The notes under the pieces were generated by a model. It made no database searches. It worked only from the letters and a program-made list of their open reading frames with translations, and had not been told where the DNA came from. From positions 86,460,087-86,524,086 of the forward strand of contig CM043966.1 in NCBI GenBank assembly GCA_014529385.2: a DNA stretch of 64,000 nucleotides, in the 5' to 3' direction. This document shows, piece after piece, positions 10,676-20,992 of this stretch (its first letter is position 1; the number at the start of each line of letters is the position of its first letter). Origin of the DNA: Adiantum capillus-veneris (lineage: Eukaryota > Streptophyta > Polypodiopsida > Polypodiales > Pteridaceae). The position numbers and the translations under genes were made by a program.

Positions 10676-11967
10676 GGGAGGGGGTATAGCGGCTTAGTAC
10701 TTAGGCACCACAAAAGGATGGCGAATCCGCACACCCTTCACACATACACAAGCTCACTCCAAAACACAAGACTAGGTGGCGATTCCGCACACCTCACATG
10801 GGCAAAACATTGCAAGAAAACATAATCACAAAACCTCAAGCTTTATTTAGAGAATTAGGCGATGAAATGGGGAGCATAGGGTAGGGGAATGAGAAGGGAG
10901 AGAGTGGTAGAGCACATGGCGGATAGGTGGGAGTTGATGGCGAAGACTCGCACGAGGATTATGGCCATCATCCTTCATTTAGTTGCCCTTCATCTTCCAT
11001 AGCCAAGGGTGTAGAGGTCATGCTCAAGACAAGCATGGTGATTGCAGTGATGGTGATGGTGTGGGTGTGTGTGTGTGTGTGCACTAGGCACACACAGTGC
11101 ATAGTGTGTTCTTTGGTGATGTTGTGTGTGTCCTTAGTGTGATGGTGACCCCTCTTTATATAGGGGAGGAGGGGGGAGAAATTCTAGAATTTAGAAATGA
11201 AGAAATCATTATCTACATAGGCCATGTGACTGTGGGCCCCACTTGTCTGGCTGTGTGTATATGTGCCAGAACAGCAGTCTCATGAGAGAGACTAAGAGAG
11301 AGAGATGGGTGAATGGAAAAAAGAGAGGGGACATGGAGAATAAAGTAACTACAAGAGGGGAGTGTGTTCAGAGGTGAATCTGTGTGCAGATGTGTGTGAA
11401 CACAAGAAAATCAGGTAACCACTGGGTGGGGATGGGTCTGTGGGCACTTTTTTCAGTGAAAATGAGTGTGTGTGAGTGTGGGGGAGGCCATCTGGCTACA
11501 AGACAAGAGAGATTTTGAATTTTAGAGAGAGGGGGGGGTATTTGGATCATGGGAGAGTGTAGGAGAGAGAAAAGGGGGGGTGGGGTATGCTGTTTTGGAA
11601 GATAGGAGAGGTGGCATGTGAGTTAGGGTGCATTATTGGTAAGGACAGGGGGTGGGGTAGCTTCAAGGGAGAGAGAAAGGAGAAAGGACAAGGGGAAGAG
11701 AGAGGGGGTTCACCTTTTGAGTGGAGGAGAGGAAAAGGGACCCCCGGCGGGGCAACAGTGAAGAAAAAGGAGGCAAGGTGGGGATAGGCTGCCCCGCAGG
11801 CATGAGGTGGCCTATTTTACCTTTCTCATATATTTACATAATCATAATTTATTTTTTTTCTTACTTTTCCAATTCCTTTTATCACTCCCTCCCTAAGAGG
11901 AGGTTTCCATGGGGTGGGGACGAGAGAAGAGGGGTATGTGAGCTTGGCTTGTGAAAAGCCCCCATCA
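10426..11967 (-). repeat. 3' LTR of element E
   Basis: The 1542-bp LTR has a GA tract near 10638-10672, a GT tract near 11066-11082 and a TATA box on the minus strand at 11162-11154 (TATATAAAG). It pairs with 15252-16793 at about 99 percent identity by eye. Short open frames within it are present in both LTRs but look non-coding. Confidence 0.92.
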
Positions 11968-11985
11968 TTAGCCCTCCCCTTTTGG
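11968..11985 (-). other. Polypurine tract of element E
   Basis: On the minus strand AAAAGGGGAGGGCTAA directly precedes the LTR start TGATGGGGGC, as expected for the plus-strand primer of an LTR element. Confidence 0.8.
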
Positions 11986-12008
11986 CTAGAGGCATTCATG
12001 CCTCTAGC

Positions 12009-14384
12009 TCATCTGTTTCTTCTTTCGCTTAGCTGTAGGATCCGATATCGGGTTGCCTTCTGAATTAGCCATTCCATTTGGCCATTGGTGAGATTTCTGG
12101 GATATTCATGAATCTGTAACAGGTCCGGGTGATAGCTTGTTCCTTGGAATAGTGTCGGTTGATTAAAGGGGAAGCCCATGGCTTCCAAAACTTTGTGCCA
12201 GTGTCCTCCTGGATCCCAAGTGAAAAATAGGATCATTGTCTGCAGTGTCTGAACAATAAAATTTGCATGCCAAATTGGACCAAATTTGTAACCACCAATA
12301 GCGAGAGGGGAAATGAGCATCTTGGCTCCTGCAAAGACAGAACTGAAAATTATGATTCCCAAGAGTGTACCAAGAATCCACCATATATGGCCGACTTGTT
12401 GGTGTTGTGAGCTCAAGTTGTCTTCAGAATCCTGCTTACTGCCATGACTGGAAAAAACTGCAAGCATATCATGCTTCTTTTGGGTGTGCTCAAACATGTC
12501 AGCTTCCTTTACTGATGCTAATAGCAAGCCACCTACCTTGCGGCTTAAATACAAGCGTAATCCACTTACCTTTCTCCAAAGAGAGGATGCACTATTTGTA
12601 AAAAATTGTACCAAATTGCGAATGAGGTCTTTATTCTTGCATTCTATCAGGCTTTTGTCTATCCATGGCTCCTTTGCTCTTATCTCCATGCTGATCTTCT
12701 CTCTATATGTTATAGCGGCTAGCCATAGCCATAGGTCTGATGCATCCCATGCAAACACAATGCTGTGTTGTGGAGGAGTTTGGAACATCCTTAAAAGGTT
12801 GGCAACATATTGATCATCACACTTACTCTGAACATCCTCACATAAACTGGAGGCATTACCCATCTCCAAGTCTATAACACTACACAATAAAGTCTTGCTC
12901 GGTTGCCAAGCCTCTGGAGAAATATCCAACTCCAAACCTTCAGTCATACTTACCTCTTTGTTATGGTCCTCTAGTGAAACTGCCTTGATGCAAGATTCCT
13001 TTAGCTTGCTACACTGTCTTGGGTCCATGCTGGTGCACAGGCTTTCGTTTTCAAAGCCCTCCCCTTTGCTTGATATGTTGTCCATCTTCTGCAAAGCCTT
13101 GCTAACAGGATGGTTTTCCTCTTCTCTTGTATCTTTCATGACCTTTGCATTCCTCTTACTCTGATGAGGCCTAATCAACACTTTACACCTTCTTACCCTG
13201 ACTGCCCAATGTTGTCGATTCATCGCTTTGGTGCCTATTTCATTCAAGGTTAAAGATGTACTCACATTTGTAACACAATTTTCTTGACTTACCTTCCCCA
13301 CATGGGTAGCATCTTTTGATTCTTTAACCTCTTGTTCCACTGCTTGAGTTCTTTGAATAGTCTTCTTACTTGATCCTTCTTCGGATACCTTCATCTTGAC
13401 CTCTTCTGCAAGACCAATGATACTTGGTGTGCGGGTACCAATTGGTGGTGGGCGTAGGATGATTGTAAGTGGTGATTGTGGAGGACGTAGAATTTGTGTT
13501 GGTGGGGCTGGTGCTCGGGGTGGGGGTGTTCTTTCTCTAGGGGGTGACAATTGGTTCCTCCTACCTTCTCTATTATAGTTTTGTTGTGGTTTGGGACAGT
13601 AGTACATACCGTGACCATCTTCTCGATAGTTGTAGCAGTGATACTCCCTGTTTTGTCGTCGTGCTCTTCCAGGGTCTTGATCTCTTTCTTGACTCCTCCC
13701 TTGTTGTATTAAGTGGACAGACAAACTCTGCAGTTGGTAAGTAATATGGGCCAACATATCTTGTTGGTCACCTCTTACCCCAAGAGCCGGTGGTGGTGGT
13801 GGAATGGTGGTTGTCGTAGTTGCTGGTCGACACGATGTTCCTGCTTCTGTTGACTCGGTTTCTTTGGCTTTCATTCGCAGCTTCTTGTCCTTAAGGCGAG
13901 CAATCTCAACGGCTAACTCGTACATAGCCGAGAATCTACCTTTCACCTTCTCCTTGAGAAGCGGCCATAAGCCATGCGTGAACCGATCTTTTTTTAGGAA
14001 ATCGGGTGCGGCTTCCCCCCTTGCCAGTGACTCAACCCACCATTCCCACAAATCCACAAATTTGGACTCATAGGTGGCATATTCTAAAAGACCCTCCTGC
14101 TTCAAGTCTCTCAACTCGTCCCACAACTTTTCTGAAGTGGTACCTCCCCCAAAGCGCCTCTTAAAAGCGGTTTTTAAGGGTTCCCAGTCATCCTTGGTTG
14201 CTTGTGGAAGTGCATTGTACCATGATCTAGCTTCTAGCTTCATGAGATGCTTAAAGATTCTAACCCGGGATTCATCCGTATCTTTGTTGCTCACTACACA
14301 TGCTACTTCAAAGTCATCTAGGAAGTCTGTTATCAAATCCTCCCCCTTCTTTCCTTTAAATGTTGGAAATGCTACACTTGCCAT
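12009..14384 (-). CDS. Element E: gag-like protein with hydrophobic C-terminal extension
   Basis: This is the only long uninterrupted ORF in the window. The frame is open from an ATG at 14414 (801 codons). I prefer the ATG at 14384, giving MASVAFPTFKGKKGED, because the core fold starts there. Residues about 15-200 match the plant retrotransposon gag capsid region: EARSWYNALP, WEPLKTAFKRRFGG, YESKFVDLWEWW and DRFTHGLWPLLKEKVKGRF. Near residue 270 is a zinc-knuckle-like CYNYREDGHGMYYC in which the second Cys is Tyr. A Pro-rich stretch follows, then about 450 residues I do not recognise. Near 677-701 (WWILGTLLGIIIFSSVFAGA) and 717-733 lie two hydrophobic segments that could span a membrane. There is no polymerase downstream. 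A gag-extension fusion is seen; any envelope-like role would be speculation. Confidence 0.75.
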   Translation of the reverse strand: MASVAFPTFKGKKGEDLITDFLDDFEVACVVSNKDTDESRVRIFKHLMKLEARSWYNALPQATKDDWEPLKTAFKRRFGGGTTSEKLWDELRDLKQEGLLEYATYESKFVDLWEWWVESLARGEAAPDFLKKDRFTHGLWPLLKEKVKGRFSAMYELAVEIARLKDKKLRMKAKETESTEAGTSCRPATTTTTIPPPPPALGVRGDQQDMLAHITYQLQSLSVHLIQQGRSQERDQDPGRARRQNREYHCYNYREDGHGMYYCPKPQQNYNREGRRNQLSPPRERTPPPRAPAPPTQILRPPQSPLTIILRPPPIGTRTPSIIGLAEEVKMKVSEEGSSKKTIQRTQAVEQEVKESKDATHVGKVSQENCVTNVSTSLTLNEIGTKAMNRQHWAVRVRRCKVLIRPHQSKRNAKVMKDTREEENHPVSKALQKMDNISSKGEGFENESLCTSMDPRQCSKLKESCIKAVSLEDHNKEVSMTEGLELDISPEAWQPSKTLLCSVIDLEMGNASSLCEDVQSKCDDQYVANLLRMFQTPPQHSIVFAWDASDLWLWLAAITYREKISMEIRAKEPWIDKSLIECKNKDLIRNLVQFFTNSASSLWRKVSGLRLYLSRKVGGLLLASVKEADMFEHTQKKHDMLAVFSSHGSKQDSEDNLSSQHQQVGHIWWILGTLLGIIIFSSVFAGAKMLISPLAIGGYKFGPIWHANFIVQTLQTMILFFTWDPGGHWHKVLEAMGFPFNQPTLFQGTSYHPDLLQIHEYPRNLTNGQMEWLIQKATRYRILQLSERRNR

Positions 14385-14467
14385 GATTACTGAGAGAGAG
14401 CTAGAAAGACACACTGCTTAACTTGCAAAAGTTTTTTTCTTCTTTACAAGGAGGCGTGTATACCCTC

Positions 14468-14686
14468 TTATACTAGGACATAGATTAAAACTTCAAACGG
14501 TACATTGCCTTGTACCAAAGGTAAGACAAATGGTTGATCTGATGCCAGAACCTCCAAAAACCGCTCCCCACCCAGCATGGTGTCAATGACGTGCTGGTAG
14601 TGAGCCTTCAAATCTAGTATTACCTTGATTGAGTATACACGTGTTGGTATGTGTGATCTGTCTTGAGGTAGGTTGTACTGATTCAT
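14468..14686 (-). CDS. Element E: small ORF upstream of gag (72 codons)
   Basis: The frame starts MNQYNLPQDRSHIP, and its stop lies about 50 bp before the gag ATG. I recognise no domain. It lies 17 bases downstream of another small ORF in the element leader. It may be a real element protein, a translated leader ORF or chance; comparison between copies of the family would decide. Confidence 0.3.
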   Translation of the reverse strand: MNQYNLPQDRSHIPTRVYSIKVILDLKAHYQHVIDTMLGGERFLEVLASDQPFVLPLVQGNVPFEVLIYVLV

Positions 14687-14703
14687 GTGAAGCTTAGAGG
14701 TGC

Positions 14704-14928
14704 TTAGTCACTGTCCAAGCTTGTGGGAGAGGGTGGTGTTCTTTCCTGAAACAAACTCAGTAGATCCCTAGTTTCTCTAGTGAGAGTGTGAGCCAATGCT
14801 TCCGTTATCTGTGCTGCAGTATCAGGTGCAACTTGAAAACTGACTGTGATAATTACCTCGGTGACTTGAGTTACCCGATTCTCAAAGTAGAATAGTGTTG
14901 ATTCTCTATTTTGTAGAGCTCCTTCCAT
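14704..14928 (-). CDS. Element E: small ORF nearest the 5' LTR (74 codons)
   Basis: The frame starts MEGALQNRESTLFYFENR and ends in an acidic, Pro/Ser-rich tail. The stretch PDTAAQITEALAHTL looks amphipathic and helical. No known family is recognised. It is the first ORF after the primer site on the transcript, then the second small ORF, then gag. Confidence 0.3.
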   Translation of the reverse strand: MEGALQNRESTLFYFENRVTQVTEVIITVSFQVAPDTAAQITEALAHTLTRETRDLLSLFQERTPPSPTSLDSD

Positions 14929-15231
14929 TTTGTTGTTGTGGGTTGGTTGTAGGTTGTGGACATGGTTTCGACCTTCTCCTTCTTCTTCTTGGCACTTGGC
15001 CTATGTATATCCACTGGGTTTGGCGTGTTGGTTGACTCTCCCACTGCAAATCGATTACCATTACGCCTGGCACTCGAGCTTCGATGGAGATGCGGAGTTC
15101 ATCTAGTTGTGCTTGGAGATGCGGAGTTCATCTGGTTTGGCGTGTCCAATTAGCAAATCCTGCTAGCCATTCATCCATTCACAATAGTTTAAGGGTTACA
15201 GTCTTGTAAACTGAAGGGTTTCATGAAAAGA

Positions 15232-15249
15232 TCCTCAGTGGGGGCACCA
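15232..15249 (-). other. Primer binding site of element E
   Basis: Two bases inside the 5' LTR end, the minus strand reads TGGTGCCCCCACTGAGGA. It begins TGG as expected for pairing with a tRNA CCA end. I cannot name the tRNA with confidence. Confidence 0.65.
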
Positions 15250-15251
15250 AA

Positions 15252-15462
15252 TGACGGGAGCAAAGCAAACCCCGAACCCCCGACGGCCTCTAAAACACCG
15301 GGGACCGAATGGCGCGCCTCGAGCCTGTCATGGTAAAGCAAACAGGGGGCACCACCTAGCTTCAGCGGCTAGGACGCAAACAACACACCACCATAACAAA
15401 GTTTTCATCCAAGAGAGATGGATGTTTGGGAGTAATGATGAAGAGGAAAGGGAATGAGATCA

Positions 15463-15503
<41 letters not shown>

Positions 15504-16793
15504 GGGAGGGGGTATAGCGGCTTAGTACTTAGGCACCACAAAAGGATGGCGAATCCGCACACCCTTCACACATACACAAGCTCACTCCAAAACACAAGAC
15601 TAGGTGGCGATTCCGCACACCTCACATGGGCAAAACATTGCAAGAAAACATACTCACAAAACCTCAAGCTTTATTTAGAGAATTAGGCAATGAAATGGGG
15701 AGCATAGGGTAGGGGAATGAGAAGGGAGAGAGTGGTAGAGCACATGGCGGATAGGTGGGAGTTGATGGCGAAGACTCGCACGAGGATTATGGCCATCATC
15801 CTTCATTTAGTTGCCCTTCATCTTCCATAGCCAAGGGTGTAGAGGTCATGCTCAAGACAAGCATGGTGATTGCGGTGATGGTGATGGTGTGGGTGTGTGT
15901 GTGTGTGCACTAGGCACACACAGTGCATAGTGTGTTCTTTGGTGATGTTGTGTGTGTCCTTAGTGTGATGGTGACCCCTCTTTATATAGGGGAGGAGGGG
16001 GGAGAAATTCTAGAATTTAGAAATGAAGAAATCATTATCTACATAGGCCATGTGACTGTGGGCCCCACTTGTCTGGCTGTGTGTATATGTGCCAGAACAG
16101 CAGTCTCATGAGAGAGACTAAGAGAGAGAGATGGGTGAATGGAAAAAAGAGAGGGGACATGGAGAATAAAGTAACTACAAGAGGGGAGTGTGTTCAGAGG
16201 TGAATCTGTGTGTAGATGTGTGTGAACACAAGAAAATCAGGTAACCACTGGGTGGGGATGGGTCTGTGGGCACTTTTTTTAGTGAAACTGAGTGTGTGTG
16301 AGTGTGGGGGAGGCCATCTGGCTACAAGACAAGAGAGATTTCGAATTTTAGAGAGAGGGGGGGGTATTTGGATCATGGGAGAGTGTAGGAGAGAGAAAAG
16401 GGGGGGTGGGGTATACTGTTTTGGAAGATAGGAGAGGTGGCATGTGAGTTAGGGTGCATTATTGGTAAGGACAGGGGGTGGGGTAGCTTCAAGGGAGAGA
16501 GAATGGAGAAAGGACAAGGGGAAGAGAGAGGGGGTTGACCTTTTGAATGGAGGAGAGGTAAAGGGACACCCGGCGGGGCAACAGTGAAGAAAAAGGAGGC
16601 AAGGTGGGGATAGGCTGCCCCGCAGGCATGAGGTGGCCTATTTTACCTTTCTCATATATTTACATAATCATAATTTATTTTTTTTCTTACTTTTCCAATT
16701 CCTTTTATCACTCCCTCCCTAAGAGGAGGTTTCCATGGGGTGGGGACGAGAGAAGAGGGGTATGTGAGCTTGGCTTGTGAAAAGCCCCCATCA
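15252..16793 (-). repeat. 5' LTR of element E
   Basis: The 1542-bp LTR pairs with 10426-11967. On the minus strand it starts TGATGGGGGC at 16793 and ends CCCGTCA at 15252, next to the primer site. It holds the GA and GT tracts and TATA box also seen in the other LTR. Confidence 0.92.
15980..15988 (-). promoter_or_regulatory. TATA box in the 5' LTR of element E
   Basis: The minus strand reads CCCCTATATAAAGAGGGG, a strong TATA box about 800 bases into the LTR from its 5' end. It is conserved in the other LTR at 11154-11162. It would start an RNA covering the rest of the LTR and the gag ORF. Confidence 0.6.
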
Positions 16794-17014
16794 ACGTTTT
16801 CTGCCAAAGTCAGCATAATGGTAGAAAGTTCCAATTCATCCATTTCGTTCCATTCATCTTTGTCCATATCTTCTGGTTTTATCCCCTTGAGCTTTATAGG
16901 TTTTATCTGATTCTTTTGTACCAACACGTGCCAAATCTGCTTCTTCCACAATGGGAAATTGGTTCCATGCAGCTTCTTGATATTGTAAAGAGCAGTGTCC
17001 TGTGATCCAGCCAT
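16794..17014 (-). pseudogene. Element A: gag N-terminus, cut off by element E
   Basis: The frame begins MAGSQDTALYNIKKL and continues GTNFPLWKKQIWHVLVQ and STIMLTLAENV, the same start as the gag of element B at 45962. It runs into the E LTR at 16793. The other part of gag resumes at 10425 on the far side of E. Confidence 0.88.
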
Positions 17015-17570
17015 AGCTACGCTTCACAGTGGTTTACTTTCCTGGGAAAAATTCGGCAGAGTTTCCCCTGTAAACTGACCTCTGAACCAATATCAACCTG
17101 TCAAATGAACCAAGAAAGCTTCAGATTCTGCATAAATTTCGACAGAGTCTCCTTTGTAAAATGGCTCTGGTGTACTCAAAAAACAGACCAAAAAACAGCT
17201 CAAAAAACACTGTCTCTCTGACACTGTAAGTTGCGGGTAAACCTGTCCTGCACCTGTACTGTCTCTGACTGTCCTGTCACTGTCCTGTAATCATAGAGTG
17301 CGACAATGCCTCAACGACAGTAAAGCAAAGATGCAATCCCAACTGTCTAACTCACAGTCAATACATCCTAGCTGCCTATCTAAGGGTGCTCGAGGGATCG
17401 CTCCAAGACCTGTATCACCGAAAGGATCTCAACATTCGAGAATCCCCCAGCTCAATAAAACCTCACTCGACCCTCAACAAAGGCTGCAGTAAATTTGACA
17501 GTACATAGACTTCCCACAAAGTCATACATCCACAAATTTCCCACTATATGCTGTAACCGCTGCGGCGGTT

Positions 17571-17599
17571 GTTTGCTGCGTGACTCACAGCCAGCAAAC
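17571..17599 (-). promoter_or_regulatory. Conserved leader hairpin of element A
   Basis: On the minus strand the leader has GTTTGCTG, a 13-base loop containing GTGAGTCAC, then CAGCAAAC. The same stem-loop is in B, and a covarying form is in D. It lies about 520 bases after the primer site. Confidence 0.6.
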
Positions 17600-18099
17600 C
17601 CTCAACAGACATACATCATCTCTGGAAATACATCCCATGTGGAAGTACCTGCAATGTCAGGATGAAATCTGGAATATCAAGCAGCAAACACAAGCTACCT
17701 GATGAACTAGTGAATGTCGCCTACAGTCTGTGTGTAGATGCGCCCGTGTCGTATGTGACACGCCTCCAAGAACTGTGAGCCGTCCTTCGATGTGTAGACA
17801 GCCACAAATCAACACTCTGGGAGTGTCGATATCCTCAGCACCTGCAGTCGTAGGCCGAAAACCCCAAATTTGCAAAGTCGGATCTGCACCCGTCGAGACC
17901 ACGTAGTCGAAAATGGCCTGCGCAGACCTTTGTCGAAGCCGAACGGTGGCCGAGATGACCTCAGAATGAAATTCTGAGAACACCGAGCCCTTCGAGCAAT
18001 CTCATAGGATTTGGGGCCGTGTCTTCGCCTGTCGAATTTCACTCCAATCTGAGCTGGTGACTCTAGCCTCCTGCAGTGCTGCCCCGAGCCTCGATCTGA

Positions 18100-18111
18100 G
18101 CTCTGATACCA
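18100..18111 (-). other. Primer binding site of element A
   Basis: The minus strand reads TGGTATCAGAGC two bases after the 5' LTR. This is the standard plant copia site complementary to the 3' end of initiator tRNA-Met. Confidence 0.92.
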
Positions 18112-18113
18112 GT

Positions 18114-18305
18114 TGAAGGAGTACGAGCGGAAGTGCGACGCGAGAGAGAGTGCGAGAAGAAGAGCACGACGATATGGTGAACTCTCTCTACTATAATGTG
18201 TAGAGCATAGTGAGTTCTTATTAGGTTTTTACAAAAGAATATGTGTACATACCTGGCGGCCCGCCCACTTACCTGGGCGACCACATTGGGCTTTATACCC
18301 CAACA
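18114..18305 (-). repeat. 5' LTR of element A
   Basis: The 192-bp LTR is the partner of 6700-6891. TATAAA lies only 8 bases from its 5' end. Confidence 0.93.
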
Positions 18306-18310
18306 GATAT

Positions 18311-18729
18311 ACCCAAAACTGATTTCTGAACAACGTTTGGACACTATGAGTTTGGTTATGCCCTTTGGGTTGACCAATGTGCCAGCTTTCATGACGCTTA
18401 TGAAAAGTCCATGAACCATAGTTGGGCAAGTTTGTTATTATTTTCCTCGATGAAATTCTAGGTATAGTGCCTTTGAGGAAGAGCACTTACAACATCTAAA
18501 GCAAGTGTTTTGAGTTGTTACGACAAAACAAGTTATATGCCAAGGAATCCAAGTGTGATCTCTCAAGGAGGAAATTCACTATTTGGGGCATGTAAGTTCA
18601 ACTGTCGCACTATGTATGGATAAATCCAAAGTGGATGCTATTAGGAGATTGCCTTCTTCCAAAAATGTGGAAGAGCTACATATTTTTTTGGGTTTTGTAC
18701 GTTTTTATGGAAGATTCCCTAAAACCATG
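18311..18729 (+). pseudogene. Element F: RT palm fragment
   Basis: After the second GATAT copy the gypsy RT resumes. Across several frames one reads DIPKT, then YEFGYALWVDQ (a shifted version of the YEF..MPFGLTNAPATF motif), later GHVVS-like text and finally GFVRFYGRFPKT. The fragment ends where element G inserted after CCATG. The YxDD region is present only as a decayed stretch near 18440. Confidence 0.7.
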
Positions 18730-18957
18730 TGTTGGAATTAGTGTTGCAAGGAAACACACGCAACTTGGAGAAGATGAAGGAAGCTCAAGGCACACAATAG
18801 AGAGTGTGTTACTTGGTGTGCAATGGAAAGATAAATAGCCCTAGAATAAATGGGCATATATACAATGCACGGGGGAAAAAACCTCCTAAAGAGGGAAAAA
18901 TTGCCACGGTGGTCCTAGTGTGTTCACACACATCACTACCACATGTATATAGTAACA
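18730..18957 (-). repeat. 3' LTR of element G
   Basis: On the minus strand it starts TGTTACTATATACATG and ends AATTCCAACA. The polypurine tract CCAGGGGGGATT (minus strand, 18958-18969) abuts it. Confidence 0.9.
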
Positions 18958-19029
18958 AATCCCCCCTGGAGTGATGTGGTGAATGAGAGCTGGCACTTGA
19001 GTAAAGGGAAGTGCCATGCCTTGAGGACA

Positions 19030-20434
19030 TGATCAGTCCACAAAGGGAAGTAAGCCCAAAGATTTGCGAAAAGCTTCAAACTTCTCATGAGACAATGCCT
19101 TTGTGAAAAGATCTACAAGGTTGTCCTGTGTTGGCACATAAGCCAAGCTGAAACAAGAACAAAAACCACTTGTGGACACTCACGTGTCAAAACAACCAGC
19201 CCAATCTAAGTCCGAAAAAGCGTGTAAGTCTGGCGGCAATGATCCCCCCCTTGGGATAAAACAAGCCAAGATGTAAAGTGCCACTAAGGTAGCGGAAAAT
19301 CCTCTTAACAGCCTGCCAATGCTTAGACCCTGGGCTATGCATAAATCTGTTGACTTGTGAGACTGCAAACTGAATATCTAGCCTCATGTTGCATACATAA
19401 ATGAGACATCCAAAAAATTTTTGGTAAAGAGTGACATCAGTAGGATCGCCAGCATCATGTAGACTCAACTTCAAATGTGTTTCCATGGGAGTGGCAATAA
19501 GTTTGCAATCCTCAAGTCCAAACTTACATAGCAATGTCTCTATGTAACTTTTCTAACACAAGGCAATACCACCATCACTCTGCTTAAACTGTATGCCCAA
19601 ATAATGATGCAACAGCCCCAAATCATTCATCGTGAAAGTAGCATTCAAATCAGCCTTAAATTCAACAATATGTGCCTCATTGGGACCAGTGATCAGCAAA
19701 TCGTCCACATAAAGAACAACAATGAGAAGTACATCGCCCTCTCGCTTGACATACAATGTGCTTTCTGTTGGACTGTTATGAAAGCCTTGTTTGACCAAAT
19801 GAGTGTCAGCTTTCTTATACCAAGCACGAGGAGATTGCTTCAACCCATACAAAGCCTTCTTACATCTGCACACTTTGTCCTCTTGTCCTTTCTTGAAAAA
19901 ACCGTGAGGCTGCGTTACATAAACTTCCTCAAATATGTCATTATTTAAGAAAGCAGTAACAATGTTTGATTGATGTATATCCGAACCAAAATGAGTTGCC
20001 AATGCACATAAAAAATGCACAGTAGTCATACGACAAGTGGGAGAAAAAGTCTCTTCATAATCTACGCCTTTTTGTCGTGCATAACCCTTTGCAACAAGTC
20101 GAACCTTATGGCAATCGATCTCACCATCCGGCTTGCATTTCAACTTGTAAACCCACTTCGTACCAATGGCCTTTTTTCCAGGAAGAAAATCACATAAAGT
20201 CCATGTGTCATGTTCTATAAGTGCATCATATTTTGATTGCATGGCAGCCATCCAATTTTCTGAATTCTGTGCTTCATCAAAAGACAGAGGTTCCTCAACA
20301 TCATGTAAGCTAGACACAGCCAAAGCATAACAATCTAATAAATAAGATGCATGTCGAGAGCCTGAACGAGTACGACTAGACAAAGGTGCATCCAATTTAT
20401 TGTCACACAATGTATGCACCATCCATTTTGGCAT
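19030..20434 (-). pseudogene. Element G: RT with mostly deleted RNase H
   Basis: The frame 20434-19553 carries KAIGTKWVYKLK, DYEETFSPTCRMTTVHF, NIVTAFLNNDIFEEVYV, ALYGLKQSPRAWYK and the catalytic YVDDLLITG. The frame 19534-19187 continues with DVTLYQKFFGCLIYVCNM and SPGSKHWQAVKRIFRYL. RNase H starts at FSDLDWAGCFDT and then jumps near 19185 to LAYVPTQDNLVDLFTKALS. The middle of RNase H, including the catalytic E and second D, is therefore lost. Stops separate the pieces. Confidence 0.85.
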
Positions 20435-20439
20435 ACCTC

Positions 20440-20992
20440 TAGCCTACTCATTTTCAGCCCTTTCCTCATCAAGTACATCATGTACATCTGCATCAGTAAT
20501 AGGATGATCTATAACATTTTTAGAAACGCCCATAGGTTATACATTTACCTCATTGGAATTTACATTCGTAATTCCACCACTGAAAAGAGGCAACAAAGTG
20601 TCATACATGTCCAGTGAGCTTACATTACTGTTTGTAGTACATGACAGCAAGGGCTGAACAGAATCTTCCACAAACACTACATCCCTTGAAACCAAAATAC
20701 GCATTTTTTTGCGGATGATACAACCTGTAACCTTTGATTTCATCACTATAACCAACAAAAATACATTTGATAGCCTTATCATCCAATTTTCTGCGCTGTG
20801 TTTGTGGCACCAAAGCATATGCCAAACAACCAAAAACACGCATGTGCTCAATAGAAAGCTTTCTATCATGCCATGATTCATATGGAGTAATAGACTGCAA
20901 AGATTTCGTAGAACACCTGTTTAGTACAAAGTGGCACACAAGATGGCCTCAAGCCAAAAAGAAAGCGGCAAAGCTTGACTTTTGACCATACA
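20440..20992 (-). pseudogene. Element G: integrase C-terminal region
   Basis: The frame 20939-20625 reads CSTKSLQSITPYESWHDRK, HMRVFGCLAYALVPQ and IKCIFVGYSDEIKGYRLY, the conserved region after the copia integrase core. It is shifted relative to the integrase core ORF that ends at 20993. Downstream, to about 20440, is the variable linker to RT. Confidence 0.8.

Larger units (their letters stand above)
10426..16793 (-). mobile_element. Element E: gag-only (TR-GAG-like) LTR retrotransposon
   Basis: Two 1542-bp LTRs (10426-11967 and 15252-16793) differ at roughly 16 substitutions, about 1 percent. They begin TGATGGGGGC and end CCCGTCA on the minus strand. The element lies in the gag of A, and the uninterrupted sequence is seen in B. 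The duplication is ACGC/ACGT (4 bp) or, if the terminal A is counted, AACGC/AACGT. The internal 3.28 kb contains a primer site, a polypurine tract, two short ORFs and one 2.4-kb gag-like ORF. No protease, RT or integrase motif is present on either strand. It must have been mobilised in trans. It is among the youngest insertions here. Confidence 0.9.
6700..18305 (-). mobile_element. Element A: Ty1/copia retrotransposon, itself interrupted by element E
   Basis: The element runs on the minus strand with 192-bp LTRs at 6700-6891 and 18114-18305, flanked by the perfect 5-bp duplication GATAT (6695-6699 and 18306-18310). The LTRs differ at about 3 positions. Inside are a tRNA-iMet primer site, a 1.1-kb leader, and the gag, integrase, RT and RNase H genes of copia type. 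It belongs to the same family as element B. Element E (10426-16793) is inserted in gag. The protease is deleted, and stops and frameshifts break the rest, so A cannot move by itself. Confidence 0.93.

Noticed and set aside
11097-11285. 62-codon frame found in both LTRs of element E
   Set aside because: Its presence twice only reflects LTR identity. It lies antisense to element transcription and shows no domain.
12300-12420. Calling the hydrophobic end of the element E protein an envelope protein
   Set aside because: It is fused to gag, has no signal peptide and no recognisable envelope features; hydrophobicity alone is not enough.
12163-14421. Many shorter frames overlapping the element E gag ORF
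   Set aside because: They are shadows of the long minus-strand ORF.
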